DNA of 64,000 nt from Empedobacter falsenii (GTDB lineage Bacteria > Bacteroidota > Bacteroidia > Flavobacteriales > Weeksellaceae): positions 1,403,876 to 1,467,875 of the forward strand of contig NZ_CP040908.1 in the NCBI RefSeq assembly GCF_013488205.1. Reading direction: 5' to 3'. The translations under genes were made by a program, and so were the position numbers. This document shows positions 35,427 through 44,891 of this stretch, piece by piece. The notes under the pieces are model-generated. The model ran no database searches. It worked only from the letters and a program-made list of their open reading frames with translations, and was not told the origin of the DNA. Within the stretch, counting starts at the first letter, position 1, and every line of letters starts with the position of its first letter.

Positions 35427-35495
35427 TTTGTATTATTTTAATGTGGTGGCTTACTCTTTTGTACAGGTTTTCAGCCTTTCCCTGCATTGCGCAAT

Positions 35496-36968
35496 TTATT
35501 TTTTTATGTCTTTTATTTTATACATCCACAGTTGATTGTCAACTATCCCAATCAAATAATTTTGATAAGCCATAAATTGTTGCATGGTTTGTTGTGGTTG
35601 ATGATAAAAATAAAAGCTGTGTTGGTAACGGTTATTTTTATAGTCGTACTGATCAATGATGGTCATTCCTTTTGATAGGTCATCTTTTTCGAATCTTCCC
35701 ATACGGTCGCTTACAATAAAATAAGAATTGTGGTTGGCAGTTGCGGTTAGATTAACCATAATGGTTTAGCTTCCTAATTTGTATTCTTTACTTTTTTCGA
35801 AATAGGCTAAATCAATTTGTGCTTTGGAAATGGTATCAATGGTTTTATTGTGCACAATTGGCTGTAAATTTTGATCAAGAACAATGTATTGGTTTCTGTA
35901 ATAATAGAGATAGGTATAGAGATGGGCTTGGTTATTCCATTGCAATAGTCCATCTGTATCAAAGGTTCCATTGATTTGTTTGACTAAAATATCTTCTTTT
36001 GGTGTGAACATAAGTTGATTAGGTTTCAGTTTAATTTCACCTAGTATCGTAGTATTTGTTTTGGTGCTCGCTGTTACCACTGCGATAGTTGCAGAATCTT
36101 TTGGTACAAATTGATTGAAATAAATTTTTTCTTTGAAAAGGGTTGAGGCTTTCCAATTTGTTATTTTACCTCTAAATAAAATAGGCACAGTACCGTCTCC
36201 AACAAAGAAGTAGGGTGGTTGAACGACAATTCGAACCCGTTTGTATGGTAAGTTGTATTGGTCGATTATAATTTGATGTGTCTTTTCAGTAAATAAATTA
36301 AAATCAATTTCTTTTACATAAAGTGGAGCATTGTAATTCCCTAAATAGATTGCACAACTATCTATACCTGCAATATAATAATCGTTTGAAGGTAGGGTAA
36401 TTTGTTTAATTTTTTGTAATGCATGTGGGATGTATTTACGAGTAAACGCATTGTTGGTCTGTGATTTTTTTTCGGATAATGCATAAAGTATAGAAACACT
36501 TGCAATTCCGATTACTAAAATTCCGAGTTGGTTTAGCCCGTAGTTTTTCCAATTTTCTGAGGTCGCTACCAGTCGAAGTGCACACAATGCAAATCCTACG
36601 AATACGAGATTAAAAATTAGATGTTCCGTCCATCCCAACTTTTCTAAAACTCCACCACATGAACAAGGGGTAAAATCCGTGAAATTCAAGATAATGATAA
36701 TATAGGTAGTGAAGATGGTCATTAAGAAAAGTGAAATCTGTAAGGCTAATTTTCTAGTTCGCTCAAACATCAAGAGAACTGCTGTTAGAAGTTCCAGGAT
36801 GATCACTCCATACGAAATAGGAATCGCATAACTAGCTAATAAAGGCGATTGTCCCAACTGAGTTTGAAAAGTTTCAAAATCGATGAGTTTACTTACTGCC
36901 GCATAGACAAATAAACTTATGTAAAGGTAGCAGATGAGTGTTCTTAAAAAAGGTGCAATTTTTCTCAT
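35496..36968 (-). pseudogene. MauE/DoxX-type membrane protein split by an in-frame stop
   Basis: The first 400 codons (36968 to 35766) encode an N-terminal MauE-like membrane domain: four hydrophobic helices, SKLIDFETFQTQLGQSPLL, ELLTAVLLMFERTRK, and the CSCGG cysteine motif after the third helix. A long periplasmic beta-rich part follows and ends KEYKLGS with TAA at 35766-35768. The same frame then continues TIMVNLTATANHNSYFIVSD to 35496. Homologues I recall in Flavobacteria run straight through this region, so a single nonsense change has split the gene; a short ATG start at 35759 is available but gives only 87 residues. The protein may be truncated rather than lost. Confidence 0.75.
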
Positions 36969-37003
36969 CTTTATAGTAGTTTTAATTCATAAAAATTAAC
37001 TTT

Positions 37004-37066
37004 CTAACATCTAACATCTAACATCTAACATCTAACATCTAACATCTAACATCTAACATCTAACAT
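37004..37066. repeat. heptanucleotide tandem repeat (CTAACAT)9
   Basis: Nine perfect head-to-tail copies of CTAACAT followed by one CTAATAT, 36 bp upstream of the MauE-gene start and 7 bp beyond the lipoprotein stop. On the transcribed strand it is (ATGTTAG)n in the leader. Length change by slippage would alter the gene spacing. Confidence 0.9.
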
Positions 37067-37072
37067 CTAATA

Positions 37073-37314
37073 TTAGTTTTCGTCAACTTCATCATTTTCT
37101 GCATCATTTCCTCGTTTCACATAGGGATCCTTATCACGAGGAGGATCGTTTGCTTCATCTAGATATTGAGTACTATCATTCGATACTTTCTCAACAATAA
37201 GTAGGTCAACCTTAAGTTGTTCTTTTTTCTGTTCTCAATAATTTCTTCTGTTTCATAATCAACACAACTTGTGATAACAAAACTTCCTACAATAATTAAA
37301 TAAATACTTTTCAT
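37073..37314 (-). pseudogene. small lipoprotein gene with a frameshift at an A-run
   Basis: ATG at 37314 starts a lipoprotein signal (MKSIYLIIVGSFVITSC, Cys17) and continues VDYETEEIIENRKK. After the run AGAAAAAAG the frame goes to a short dead end, while the -1/+2 frame reads on as QLKVDLLIVEKVSNDSTQYL and ends KRGNDAENDEVDEN, TAA at 37073-37075. Adding one A to the run restores one reading frame of about 80 codons. So either a frameshift mutation or homopolymer length variation, or a sequencing error. First gene of the MauE/DUF6520 cluster. Confidence 0.7.
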
Positions 37315-37320
37315 TGATAA

Positions 37321-37828
37321 GATTTTTTAAGTTTTGAACGAAATTAATTTTAAGAAGTAGGATACCAGATACACAAGTAAGTCATAATCATAAACAGTAT
37401 GCTGCATTTATAAATTTATACATTCCCATTCCTCATTATTATCAGTCAGAATGCCGTTTACAAAATATTGTATCGAAGACTCAGACGATAATTATACAAT
37501 CAAAATGAAGTTCTATGTGACAAAATTTTATAAATGAAAGTAAAATATTCTTCGACAAGCTCAGAATGCCAAAATCTGGTACTAAATCTGATTAAAAATA
37601 ATGTAACCGTAAACTATAAAAAACATCTCTATAATCCCATTAAGAAGATAAATTCCTTCTTTAGAAGGAGTTGAAATTCTAAAACCTTAAATTGATTAGT
37701 TGCGAAGACTATGTTGTCTGATATAATATGTTCCTTCAATAATCATAATGTAAAATTTTTGTTTTTTTATAAAGACTTTTATTTCAAATTAAATTTGAAA
37801 ATTATTAAATAGAGTGTACCTTTGACTT
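37321..37828. repeat. non-coding region with short dispersed repeats
   Basis: No gene found. Contains the tgtatcgaagactcagacga element at about 37469-37488 (also near 9583 and 43868) and a TTCTTCGACAAGCTCAGAATG element at about 37549. The final part is AT-rich and would hold the promoter of the metal-efflux operon. Confidence 0.55.
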
Positions 37829-38209
37829 GTGAAACTATGGGCAACTAAAATTTTAATTTTTTTATATATAACAACTTCAACTCAATTGTGTCAGTTATAT
37901 AAATTGCCTGTGTTTATTTCTCATTTTATTGAACATGATAAAGGAGGAGATTTTTTGGATGAAATGAAAACTTTTTTAGTTCATCATTATGGTGGACATG
38001 AGGTTGATGCGGATTGGGAAACTGACCAAAAATTACCTTTCATGAAAGTTGAGTTTGTTCATATCGACTTTTTTTTCTCTCCCATAAAACTCTTCGATGT
38101 TTTACATTTAGATAAAGAAATTTCTACGACTTCAATCAAAACATTTGATGAAGATTTCTTATATACTCATTATTTAGATTCTATTTGGCAACCGCCAAAA
38201 CAAGCGTAA
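37829..38209 (+). CDS. small conserved protein upstream of metal RND genes
   Basis: A 126-residue protein with a hydrophobic N-terminus (KILIFLYITTSTQLCQLY) and a His/Asp-rich middle: FIEHDKGGDFLDEMKTFLVH, HHYGGHEVDADWETDQKLPF, then HIDFFFSP. Short proteins of this kind sit directly in front of CzcA/CusA genes in Bacteroidota; a metal-sensing or metal-chaperone role is suggested by the residues and the position but is unproven. It is 98 bp upstream of the transporter gene on the same strand. Confidence 0.75.
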   Translation: MKLWATKILIFLYITTSTQLCQLYKLPVFISHFIEHDKGGDFLDEMKTFLVHHYGGHEVDADWETDQKLPFMKVEFVHIDFFFSPIKLFDVLHLDKEISTTSIKTFDEDFLYTHYLDSIWQPPKQA

Positions 38210-38307
38210 TTTTTTTAGATTTTACGATAGATTGATTCTTTCAGTTTATCCAATTTCAGCTATTTACAACTTGTATTTAGCATATTTTTAATCTATACAA
38301 TTTTACG

Positions 38308-41300
38308 ATGTTAAATAAAATTATTGATTTTTCAATCAAGAATAAATTTATCGTGGGTTTGTTTACGTTGGCTTTGTTGGTATTTGGTATCTACGATGCA
38401 ACAAAATTACCCATTGATGCACAACCTGATATTACATCTAATCAGGTTCAAATTATCACTGTAGCGCCTTCTTTTAGTGCAGAAGATATAGAACGCTTGG
38501 TGACTTTTCCTATCGAACAAGCTAATTCTAATATTGGTGGAATTACCGAAATTCGTAGTTTCTCTCGTTTTGGTTTATCATTGGTAACCATTGTTTTTGA
38601 TGACAATACAGATGTTTATTGGGCGCGACAACAAGTAAGTGAACGGTTGATTCAGGTTCAAAATGAGATTCCAGAAGGTATTGGTGAACCACAACTTGGT
38701 CCAATTTCGACAGGGTTAGGGGAAATCTATCAATATGTTGTTCGTCCTGCCGAAGGTTACGAAGATCAATATGATGAAACTGAATTAAGAACAATTCAAG
38801 ACTGGATTGTTCGTCGTCAACTTTTGGGCGTTCCTGGAGTAGCGGATGTGAGTAGTTTCGGTGGAAAATTGAAACAATACGAAATAGCGATTGATCCGCA
38901 ACGTTTACAATCTTTTAATCTGACAATTAATGATTTATTTGATGCACTGAGCGAGAATAATCAAAATACAGGTGGAGCTTATATCGAAAAAGGTCCTACT
39001 TCTTTATTTATCCGTTCTGAAGGTTTAATTGGTAAAATAGAAGATATCGAAAATATTTTGGTCAAACGCTCGCAAAGCGGAACACCTATTTTATTGAGAG
39101 ATGTTGCAGATGTAAAAACTGGTTTTGCTACACGCTATGGTGCAATGACATATAACGATACAGGTGAAGTTTCTGGTGCAATTGTTATGATGTTGAAAGG
39201 AGCTAATAGTAACGAAGTGGTGAAGAATGTACAAGAACGCATCGAAGAGATCAAAAAGACGTTACCTGAAGGAGTTGTTATTGAACCTTTCTTAGACCGT
39301 AAAAAAATGGTTGACAATACCATTCATACGGTTGAAACAAATTTACTTGAAGGAGCCTTAATCGTTGTCTTTATTTTAGTGCTTTTCTTAGGAAATTTAC
39401 GTGCTGGTTTTATTGTAGCTTCTGTTATTCCTCTAGCCTTATTATTCGCGATTATTATGATGAATATTTTTGGTGTAGGTGGAAATTTGATGAGTCTAGG
39501 CGCATTAGATTTCGGATTAATTGTTGACGGAGCTGTGATTATTGTAGAAGCGGCGATGCATCAGTTAGCACACAACAAAAAGTTTGGGTTGAAGAACAAA
39601 TTAACACAAACAGAAATGGATCAAACAGTTGGTTCTTCAGCTAAAAAAATGGTGAATTCGGCTGTTTTTGGTCAAATTATTATTCTAATTGTTTATTTAC
39701 CAATTTTTACTTTACAAGGAATAGAAGGGAAAATGTTCAAACCAATGGCGCAAACAGTTGCTTTCGCATTGATTGGTGCATTTATTCTTTCGTTGACTTA
39801 TGTTCCGATGATGACCAGCTTATTCTTAAGTAAAAAGAAGAAAGTGAAACCAAATTTATCGGATCGTGTAATGGCTAAAATTGAGATTTTCCATCAGAAA
39901 TATTTAATCAAAGCCTTAAAAGTTCGTACTATTATTTTAGCAATTGTGCTTTCTCTATTTGCTATTGCTGTTTTTGTGATGTCTCGTTTAGGAGGTGAAT
40001 TTATTCCAGCTTTAGAAGAAGGCGATTTTGCTGTAGAAGCACGTATTTTACTAGGAAGTAATATTACGACAACGAAAGAATATACGACCAAAGCTGCAAA
40101 AATCTTAAAAGATGAATTTCCTGAAGTTGAAATGGTTGTGACAAAAATTGGGAGTGGAGAGATTCCTACTGACCCAATGCCAATGGATACAGGAGATATG
40201 ATTATTGTATTGAAACCTAAAAAAGAATGGACTTCTGCCACAACTTTTCCAGAATTATCGGATAAAATGAGTAAAGCTTTGGAAGATGTTCCAGGACTTT
40301 CAACGGGATTTCAATTTCCTGTTCAGATGCGTTTTAACGAATTAATGACAGGAGCACGACAAGATGTGGTGGTGAAAATATTTGGTGAAAATTTAGATAG
40401 TTTAGCCAATAATGCAGATAAATTAGGAAAAATAATCAATACTGTAAAAGGAGCGCAAGACTTATATATTGAACCAATTAATGGAATTCCGCAAGTTGTG
40501 ATTGAGTTTGATCGCGCTTTATTAGCGCAATATGGATTGAGTATTGGAGAAGCAAATCGTATTATTAATATGGCTTTTGCAGGACAATCTACTGGAATGG
40601 TTTTCGAAGGTGAAAAACGTTTTGATATGGTGGTTCGTTTAGCAGAAGATAAACGCGAAAATATCGAAGATATTCGAAATTTATTGATTCCTACTGCTTC
40701 TGGAATTCAGATTCCATTGAATCAACTAGCAAAAGTAGATTATAAAAATACGCCAAATCAAATTCAGCGCGAAGATGCAAAACGTAGAATTGTTGTTGGA
40801 TTTAATGTAAAAGGACGCGATATAGAGAGTGTTGTGCAAGAGTTGCAACAAAAGGTTGATGCTCAAGTCAAACTTCCTACAGGATATTATGCGACTTATG
40901 GTGGAGCTTTCGAAAATTTGAATCATGCAAAAGCTCGCTTAGGTATTGCTGTTCCAGTCGCCTTGGTTTTGATTTTTGTGTTGTTATTCTTTGCATTCAA
41001 ATCAATCAAAGAAAGTTTATTAATTTATACAGCCATTCCGCTTTCTTCAATCGGTGGAATACTATTCTTAGCTGCGCGAGATATGCCTTTTAGTATCAGT
41101 GCTGGAGTTGGATTTATCGCCCTTTTTGGAATTGCTGTTCTAAACGGAATTGTATTAATCTCAGAATACAATCGTCTACGTGATAACGGAATTAAAAATA
41201 CAACTCGAATTGTTATTATGGGAACACGAACTCGTCTTCGTCCCGTCCTAATGACAGCAGCTGTAGCCTCTTTAGGTTTCTTACCAATGGCTCTTAGTAA

Positions 41301-42636
41301 TGGTTCGGGTGCAGAAGTTCAACGTCCATTAGCAACTGTTGTTATCGGAGGATTAATGGGTGCAACTTTTCTTACCCTTTTTGTTTTACCAATTTTATAT
41401 GTTATGTTCGAAAATATTCATTTTAAAAAGAAATCAACTCGTCATAAATCAATTCCTACAGCTATTTTATTAGTTTTAGTTTTGTTTGGAGCAACTGCCA
41501 ATGCGCAAGAACGTATGAGTTTTGATGAGGTTGTAAAATTAGCTGACGCGAATAACCTCGAAATTAAACAAGCAGAATTGACAACTGTTTATCACGAGAA
41601 AAATGTATTTGCCAATCGTTCGCTTTCACCTTTAGATATAGCTGCGGAATTTGGACAAGTGAATTCGGGTGAATTTGATAACAAATTTACTATTTCACAA
41701 TCGTTTCAATTTCCTGTGGTTTTTAAACGTCAAAAAGCTTTGAACGAGCAAATGATCAGTACTTCTAAAGCAAATGAACAATTGACGAAAGTTGAGATTA
41801 AACAACGATTAGCCAATTTGTATGTCAATATGCAAAATACAGAATATCAACAAGATTTATTGAAAGAAAATGAATGGATTTACCAAGAGTTTTTGAAGAA
41901 AGCAAATTTACGTTTGAAAAAAGGTGAATCAAACCGAAGTGAGGTTTCAACGGCTATTATTCAGTTGAAATCGATTCAAAATCAATTGAGATTAGTTGAG
42001 AATGAATTAGAAAATGAATCAAGACAAATTCAATTTTTAACTAATTCATCATTCAAAATTTATCCAACAAAAGATGGTGTAAATTGGAATGAAATTGCAG
42101 GATTATCTGTTTCAGGTACACATCCAATGTTAAAATTAGCGGAAGAAAATATTCAGACTTCAACGCTGGAAACTGAAGTTGAGAAATCGAAAAAAGTTCC
42201 AGTTTTAACAGTTGGATATTCAAATCAAAGCTTTTCTGATTTGGACAAAAATCGATACAATTCTTTTCAAGTAGGAGTTGGCTTACCTTTATTTAATAGA
42301 GGAATTAATTCGTCAATCGAAGCCTCAAAAGTTAAAACTGATCTTGCAAAACAAGCGTATACTTTACAACAATCGAAGTTGCAACAAGATTTTGATGTAT
42401 TAAAAAATAAAGTAAATGCTTACGAAGAAATGGTAGGGGATTTTGAACAATCTCAACTTCCTGCTGCGAATGATTTACAAAAAACAATTAATCGTCAATT
42501 ACTAGAAGGAGAGATTAATTTTTTGGATTGGGTGATTCTGAATAATCAAATCATCGAAGTGAAAACAAAGTTTTTAGAAGCAAAGAATCTACGTAATCAG
42601 GCTTATGCCGCAATGACTTTTTATACTGCACAATAA
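38308..42636 (+). CDS. CzcA/CusA heavy-metal RND pump fused to TolC-like protein
   Basis: A 1442-residue fusion. Residues 1-1045 are a complete HME-type RND pump: MLNKIIDFSIKNKFIVGLFT, the TM4 proton-relay motif LDFGLIVDGAVIIVE (Asp401, Asp407), periplasmic pore domains and the second six-helix block. Residues 1050-1067 form a hydrophobic stretch ending GATANAQ, exactly like a signal peptide, and 1068-1442 are an outer-membrane efflux (TolC/OEP) protein (MSFDEVVKLADANNLEIKQA, coiled-coil repeats). It exports divalent or monovalent heavy-metal ions. The stop is 1 bp before the adaptor gene. Confidence 0.95.
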   Translation: MLNKIIDFSIKNKFIVGLFTLALLVFGIYDATKLPIDAQPDITSNQVQIITVAPSFSAEDIERLVTFPIEQANSNIGGITEIRSFSRFGLSLVTIVFDDNTDVYWARQQVSERLIQVQNEIPEGIGEPQLGPISTGLGEIYQYVVRPAEGYEDQYDETELRTIQDWIVRRQLLGVPGVADVSSFGGKLKQYEIAIDPQRLQSFNLTINDLFDALSENNQNTGGAYIEKGPTSLFIRSEGLIGKIEDIENILVKRSQSGTPILLRDVADVKTGFATRYGAMTYNDTGEVSGAIVMMLKGANSNEVVKNVQERIEEIKKTLPEGVVIEPFLDRKKMVDNTIHTVETNLLEGALIVVFILVLFLGNLRAGFIVASVIPLALLFAIIMMNIFGVGGNLMSLGALDFGLIVDGAVIIVEAAMHQLAHNKKFGLKNKLTQTEMDQTVGSSAKKMVNSAVFGQIIILIVYLPIFTLQGIEGKMFKPMAQTVAFALIGAFILSLTYVPMMTSLFLSKKKKVKPNLSDRVMAKIEIFHQKYLIKALKVRTIILAIVLSLFAIAVFVMSRLGGEFIPALEEGDFAVEARILLGSNITTTKEYTTKAAKILKDEFPEVEMVVTKIGSGEIPTDPMPMDTGDMIIVLKPKKEWTSATTFPELSDKMSKALEDVPGLSTGFQFPVQMRFNELMTGARQDVVVKIFGENLDSLANNADKLGKIINTVKGAQDLYIEPINGIPQVVIEFDRALLAQYGLSIGEANRIINMAFAGQSTGMVFEGEKRFDMVVRLAEDKRENIEDIRNLLIPTASGIQIPLNQLAKVDYKNTPNQIQREDAKRRIVVGFNVKGRDIESVVQELQQKVDAQVKLPTGYYATYGGAFENLNHAKARLGIAVPVALVLIFVLLFFAFKSIKESLLIYTAIPLSSIGGILFLAARDMPFSISAGVGFIALFGIAVLNGIVLISEYNRLRDNGIKNTTRIVIMGTRTRLRPVLMTAAVASLGFLPMALSNGSGAEVQRPLATVVIGGLMGATFLTLFVLPILYVMFENIHFKKKSTRHKSIPTAILLVLVLFGATANAQERMSFDEVVKLADANNLEIKQAELTTVYHEKNVFANRSLSPLDIAAEFGQVNSGEFDNKFTISQSFQFPVVFKRQKALNEQMISTSKANEQLTKVEIKQRLANLYVNMQNTEYQQDLLKENEWIYQEFLKKANLRLKKGESNRSEVSTAIIQLKSIQNQLRLVENELENESRQIQFLTNSSFKIYPTKDGVNWNEIAGLSVSGTHPMLKLAEENIQTSTLETEVEKSKKVPVLTVGYSNQSFSDLDKNRYNSFQVGVGLPLFNRGINSSIEASKVKTDLAKQAYTLQQSKLQQDFDVLKNKVNAYEEMVGDFEQSQLPAANDLQKTINRQLLEGEINFLDWVILNNQIIEVKTKFLEAKNLRNQAYAAMTFYTAQ

Positions 42637-42637
42637 T

Positions 42638-43774
42638 ATGAAAAAATATATCTTAATGCTTTGTACATCTCTTGTTATAATGAGTTGTAACAAAGAAGAA
42701 ACAAAACCCGAAGTAGAGCAAAAAGCAACTATTTCTACCTCAATATTAAAGTTGACAGATGCTCAATTAAAGAATTTTGAAATAGATACTATCTCTTTAC
42801 GTCATCAGAATTTACCTACAACTATTCGGCTGAATGCAAAGACGGCTGTAACCCCAGAGAATACTATATCTATCACCAATGCTTTTGGTGGTTATGTGAA
42901 ACGAATTGCATTAATTCCAGGAAATTATGTGAATAAAGGACAAGTTTTAGTGGTTTTAGAAGATCCGCAGTATATCCAAATGCAGGAAGATTATCTCACA
43001 ACAAAAGCTTTGTTAGAGCAGGCTAATGCAGATTATGTTCGTCAAAAGGATTTGAATGCAGAGCAAGCAGCAAGTGACAAAGTGATGCAACAAGCGAAAG
43101 CGACACGTCAATCGTTGATGGTAAAGAAAAGTTCGTTGGAACAGAAACTTAGGTTAATGAATATCAATCCTTCTTCAGTCTCGTTGAGTAATATTAGACG
43201 TACCATCAATGTTTATGCACCAATTAGCGGAATGGTGAGTCAGGTTTTTGCGAATACAGGACAATATATTTCGCCAGCAGATGCGATGTTAGAAATTATT
43301 AATCCTGATCGTTCTTTATTGAACGTAAAAGTATTTGAAAAAGATCTAAGTAACATTCAGATTGGTCAATTTTTGAAAGCTTATACCAATGCAAAACCAG
43401 ATCAAAAGTTAGATGCGCAAATCACTTCAATTTCTAATCAAGTGAATGAAGATGGAACGGTTGATGTTTTTGCACGAATTACGAATGCGAATGGAACGCG
43501 ATTAACAGCGAATATGTATTTCAATATTGAATTGCAAGTGAATTCGCTTAATGCGAATGTTTTACCAGAAGAAGCTGTAATTCAGTTTGAAGGAAAAGAT
43601 TATGTGTTCGAAAGACAAACTAAAAATCAGTTTCGATTAGTTCCTGTAGAAATAGGAGGTTCTGCGAATAAAATGATTGAAATAAAATCTCCTCAAAATT
43701 CAGGAAAAGTCTATGTTTCGAAAGGAGCATATTATCTTTTGACTGCGATGAAAAATAGTGGAGAAGAGGAGTAG
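42638..43774 (+). CDS. CusB/CzcB-type periplasmic adaptor lipoprotein
   Basis: A 378-residue membrane-fusion protein linking the RND pump to the TolC part. Lipobox VIMSC (Cys17). Barrel-sandwich (lipoyl-like) halves GGYVKRIALIPGNYVNKGQV and NVYAPISGMVSQVFANTGQY flank a helical hairpin (DYLTTKALLEQANADYVRQK ... SSLEQKLRLM); beta-barrel and membrane-proximal domains follow. Normal length. Follows the pump gene directly and ends at a strong terminator (43801-43828). Confidence 0.94.
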   Translation: MKKYILMLCTSLVIMSCNKEETKPEVEQKATISTSILKLTDAQLKNFEIDTISLRHQNLPTTIRLNAKTAVTPENTISITNAFGGYVKRIALIPGNYVNKGQVLVVLEDPQYIQMQEDYLTTKALLEQANADYVRQKDLNAEQAASDKVMQQAKATRQSLMVKKSSLEQKLRLMNINPSSVSLSNIRRTINVYAPISGMVSQVFANTGQYISPADAMLEIINPDRSLLNVKVFEKDLSNIQIGQFLKAYTNAKPDQKLDAQITSISNQVNEDGTVDVFARITNANGTRLTANMYFNIELQVNSLNANVLPEEAVIQFEGKDYVFERQTKNQFRLVPVEIGGSANKMIEIKSPQNSGKVYVSKGAYYLLTAMKNSGEEE

Positions 43775-43800
43775 GTATTTTTGAAAATATAAAATAAATT

Positions 43801-43828
43801 AAGAAGCTGAATTCGTTTTCAGCTTCTT
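43801..43828 (+). terminator. terminator of the metal-efflux operon
   Basis: AAGAAGCTGAA (43801-43811), six-base loop, TTCAGCTTCTT (43818-43828), followed by a T-rich stretch. Perfect 11-bp stem 27 bp after the adaptor stop. Confidence 0.85.
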
Positions 43829-43945
43829 ATTGTCTTATTGTCTTCATTAGGAGGGTGTTTGGAAAAAGATGTATCGAAGACTTAAACGATATATAACGAT
43901 TGTAAAAAACTACATTAATAAAATGATTTAAGTTCTAAGTATTGA

Positions 43946-43985
43946 TTTTTCATTCATAAGTTATAAAAAACTTATGAATGAAAAA
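43946..43985. repeat. 17-bp perfect inverted repeat
   Basis: TTTTTCATTCATAAGTT (43946-43962), loop ATAAAA, AACTTATGAATGAAAAA (43969-43985). It lies between the efflux operon terminator and the convergent Rid gene. Flanked by A and T runs, so it may terminate in both directions; a second, shorter inverted repeat (AATAATCAA/TTGATTATT) follows. Confidence 0.75.
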
Positions 43986-44098
43986 GATTTTAATAATCAA
44001 TTTTATTGATTATTATATAATTAAATATGAAAAGTTTCTGAAATTGTTTTTAAAATTATAGTTGTGAACTAGCTATTCTTGTTAGTGATAGATGTATT

Positions 44099-44494
44099 CT
44101 ATTTTGCAGCCCAAATTTCGATTTCAATTTTCAGTTCCGGAAGCCCTAATGCAGTTATATATGCAATTGTCATTGAAGGATGATTTTTCTTAAATAAATT
44201 TTCCCATTCTTGATCGAAAAACTCCCAATCTATTTCTTCTGTAGCCCAAATATTCACTTTAATTACATTTTCTGCATCCAAATCTTGACTATTCAAAAGT
44301 TCTTTTATGTTCTTAAATGTTAAGATAACTTGTTCATTAAAATTTTCGGGTGTTGTACCGTTGTTATCTATTCCAATTTGCCCCGAAAAAGTATATAAAT
44401 CTGAGTTTCTAGGAATTATTGTAACATGTGAATAGTTTCCAACTGGTGTAGGAATATTGTTAGGGATTAATCGAATTATTTTGTTTGTAGTCAT
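44099..44494 (-). CDS. Rid-family (YjgF/YER057c) protein lacking the RidA arginine
   Basis: A 131-residue YjgF-fold protein: NNIPTPVGNYSHVTIIPRNS, LYTFSGQIGIDNNG, EQVILTFKNIKELLNSQDLD, VIKVNIWATEEIDWE, and a C-terminal ALGLPELKIEIEIWA. True RidA enamine deaminases have an Arg at the P-A-R-S/T position; here the corresponding bases read KNHPSMTIAY, so the key Arg is missing and deaminase activity is doubtful. It belongs to one of the other Rid groups, which are of unknown role. Monocistronic, with a half cassette spacer further upstream. Confidence 0.88.
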   Translation of the reverse strand: MTTNKIIRLIPNNIPTPVGNYSHVTIIPRNSDLYTFSGQIGIDNNGTTPENFNEQVILTFKNIKELLNSQDLDAENVIKVNIWATEEIDWEFFDQEWENLFKKNHPSMTIAYITALGLPELKIEIEIWAAK

Positions 44495-44891
44495 GTTTTA
44501 AAATATATTTTTTAGTGAGGATTACTTAAATAAGTTGATTGATGTTTGATTTATATGAATTTTTCAGTATTTTATGAAAACATTTTATTTTTTAGCAAGT
44601 TCAAATTAAGTCATCTTCTTCAGATATTCTTATAACATTACCGCTAACATATTATTATACTAAGTAAAATATATTTTCGTTTCATAAAAACGCCTATATC
44701 TACATTTCATTAATTAAACTCAAATATACAAAAAGATTATATTTTATACCTTGTTGCGTGAGACAAAAACACTCGCATTAAAAAATTAGCGTAGTTCTAT
44801 TTTTTATTTTTCTTTATAAGAAAGTACAATTATTAATAGTTGGTCAATCACGACTATTCGCTAAATGCTTTAGTAGTTATATAGATCATAT
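44495..44891 (-). other. intergenic stretch with half cassette spacer H
   Basis: No gene. About 44640-44800 matches the promoter half of the cassette spacers: GTTAGCGG core on the minus strand near 44642-44655, the TTTTACTTAGTATAA segment, TATATTTG box at 44721-44728 and a degraded CTCGCATT...AATTAGCG hairpin. It could supply the Rid promoter, about 220 bp from its start. Confidence 0.5.

Noticed and set aside
35324-35675. Overlapping plus-strand frames opposite DUF6520 and the MauE tail
   Set aside because: Antisense to the signal-peptide and beta-rich coding regions; hydrophobic bias is a mirror artefact.
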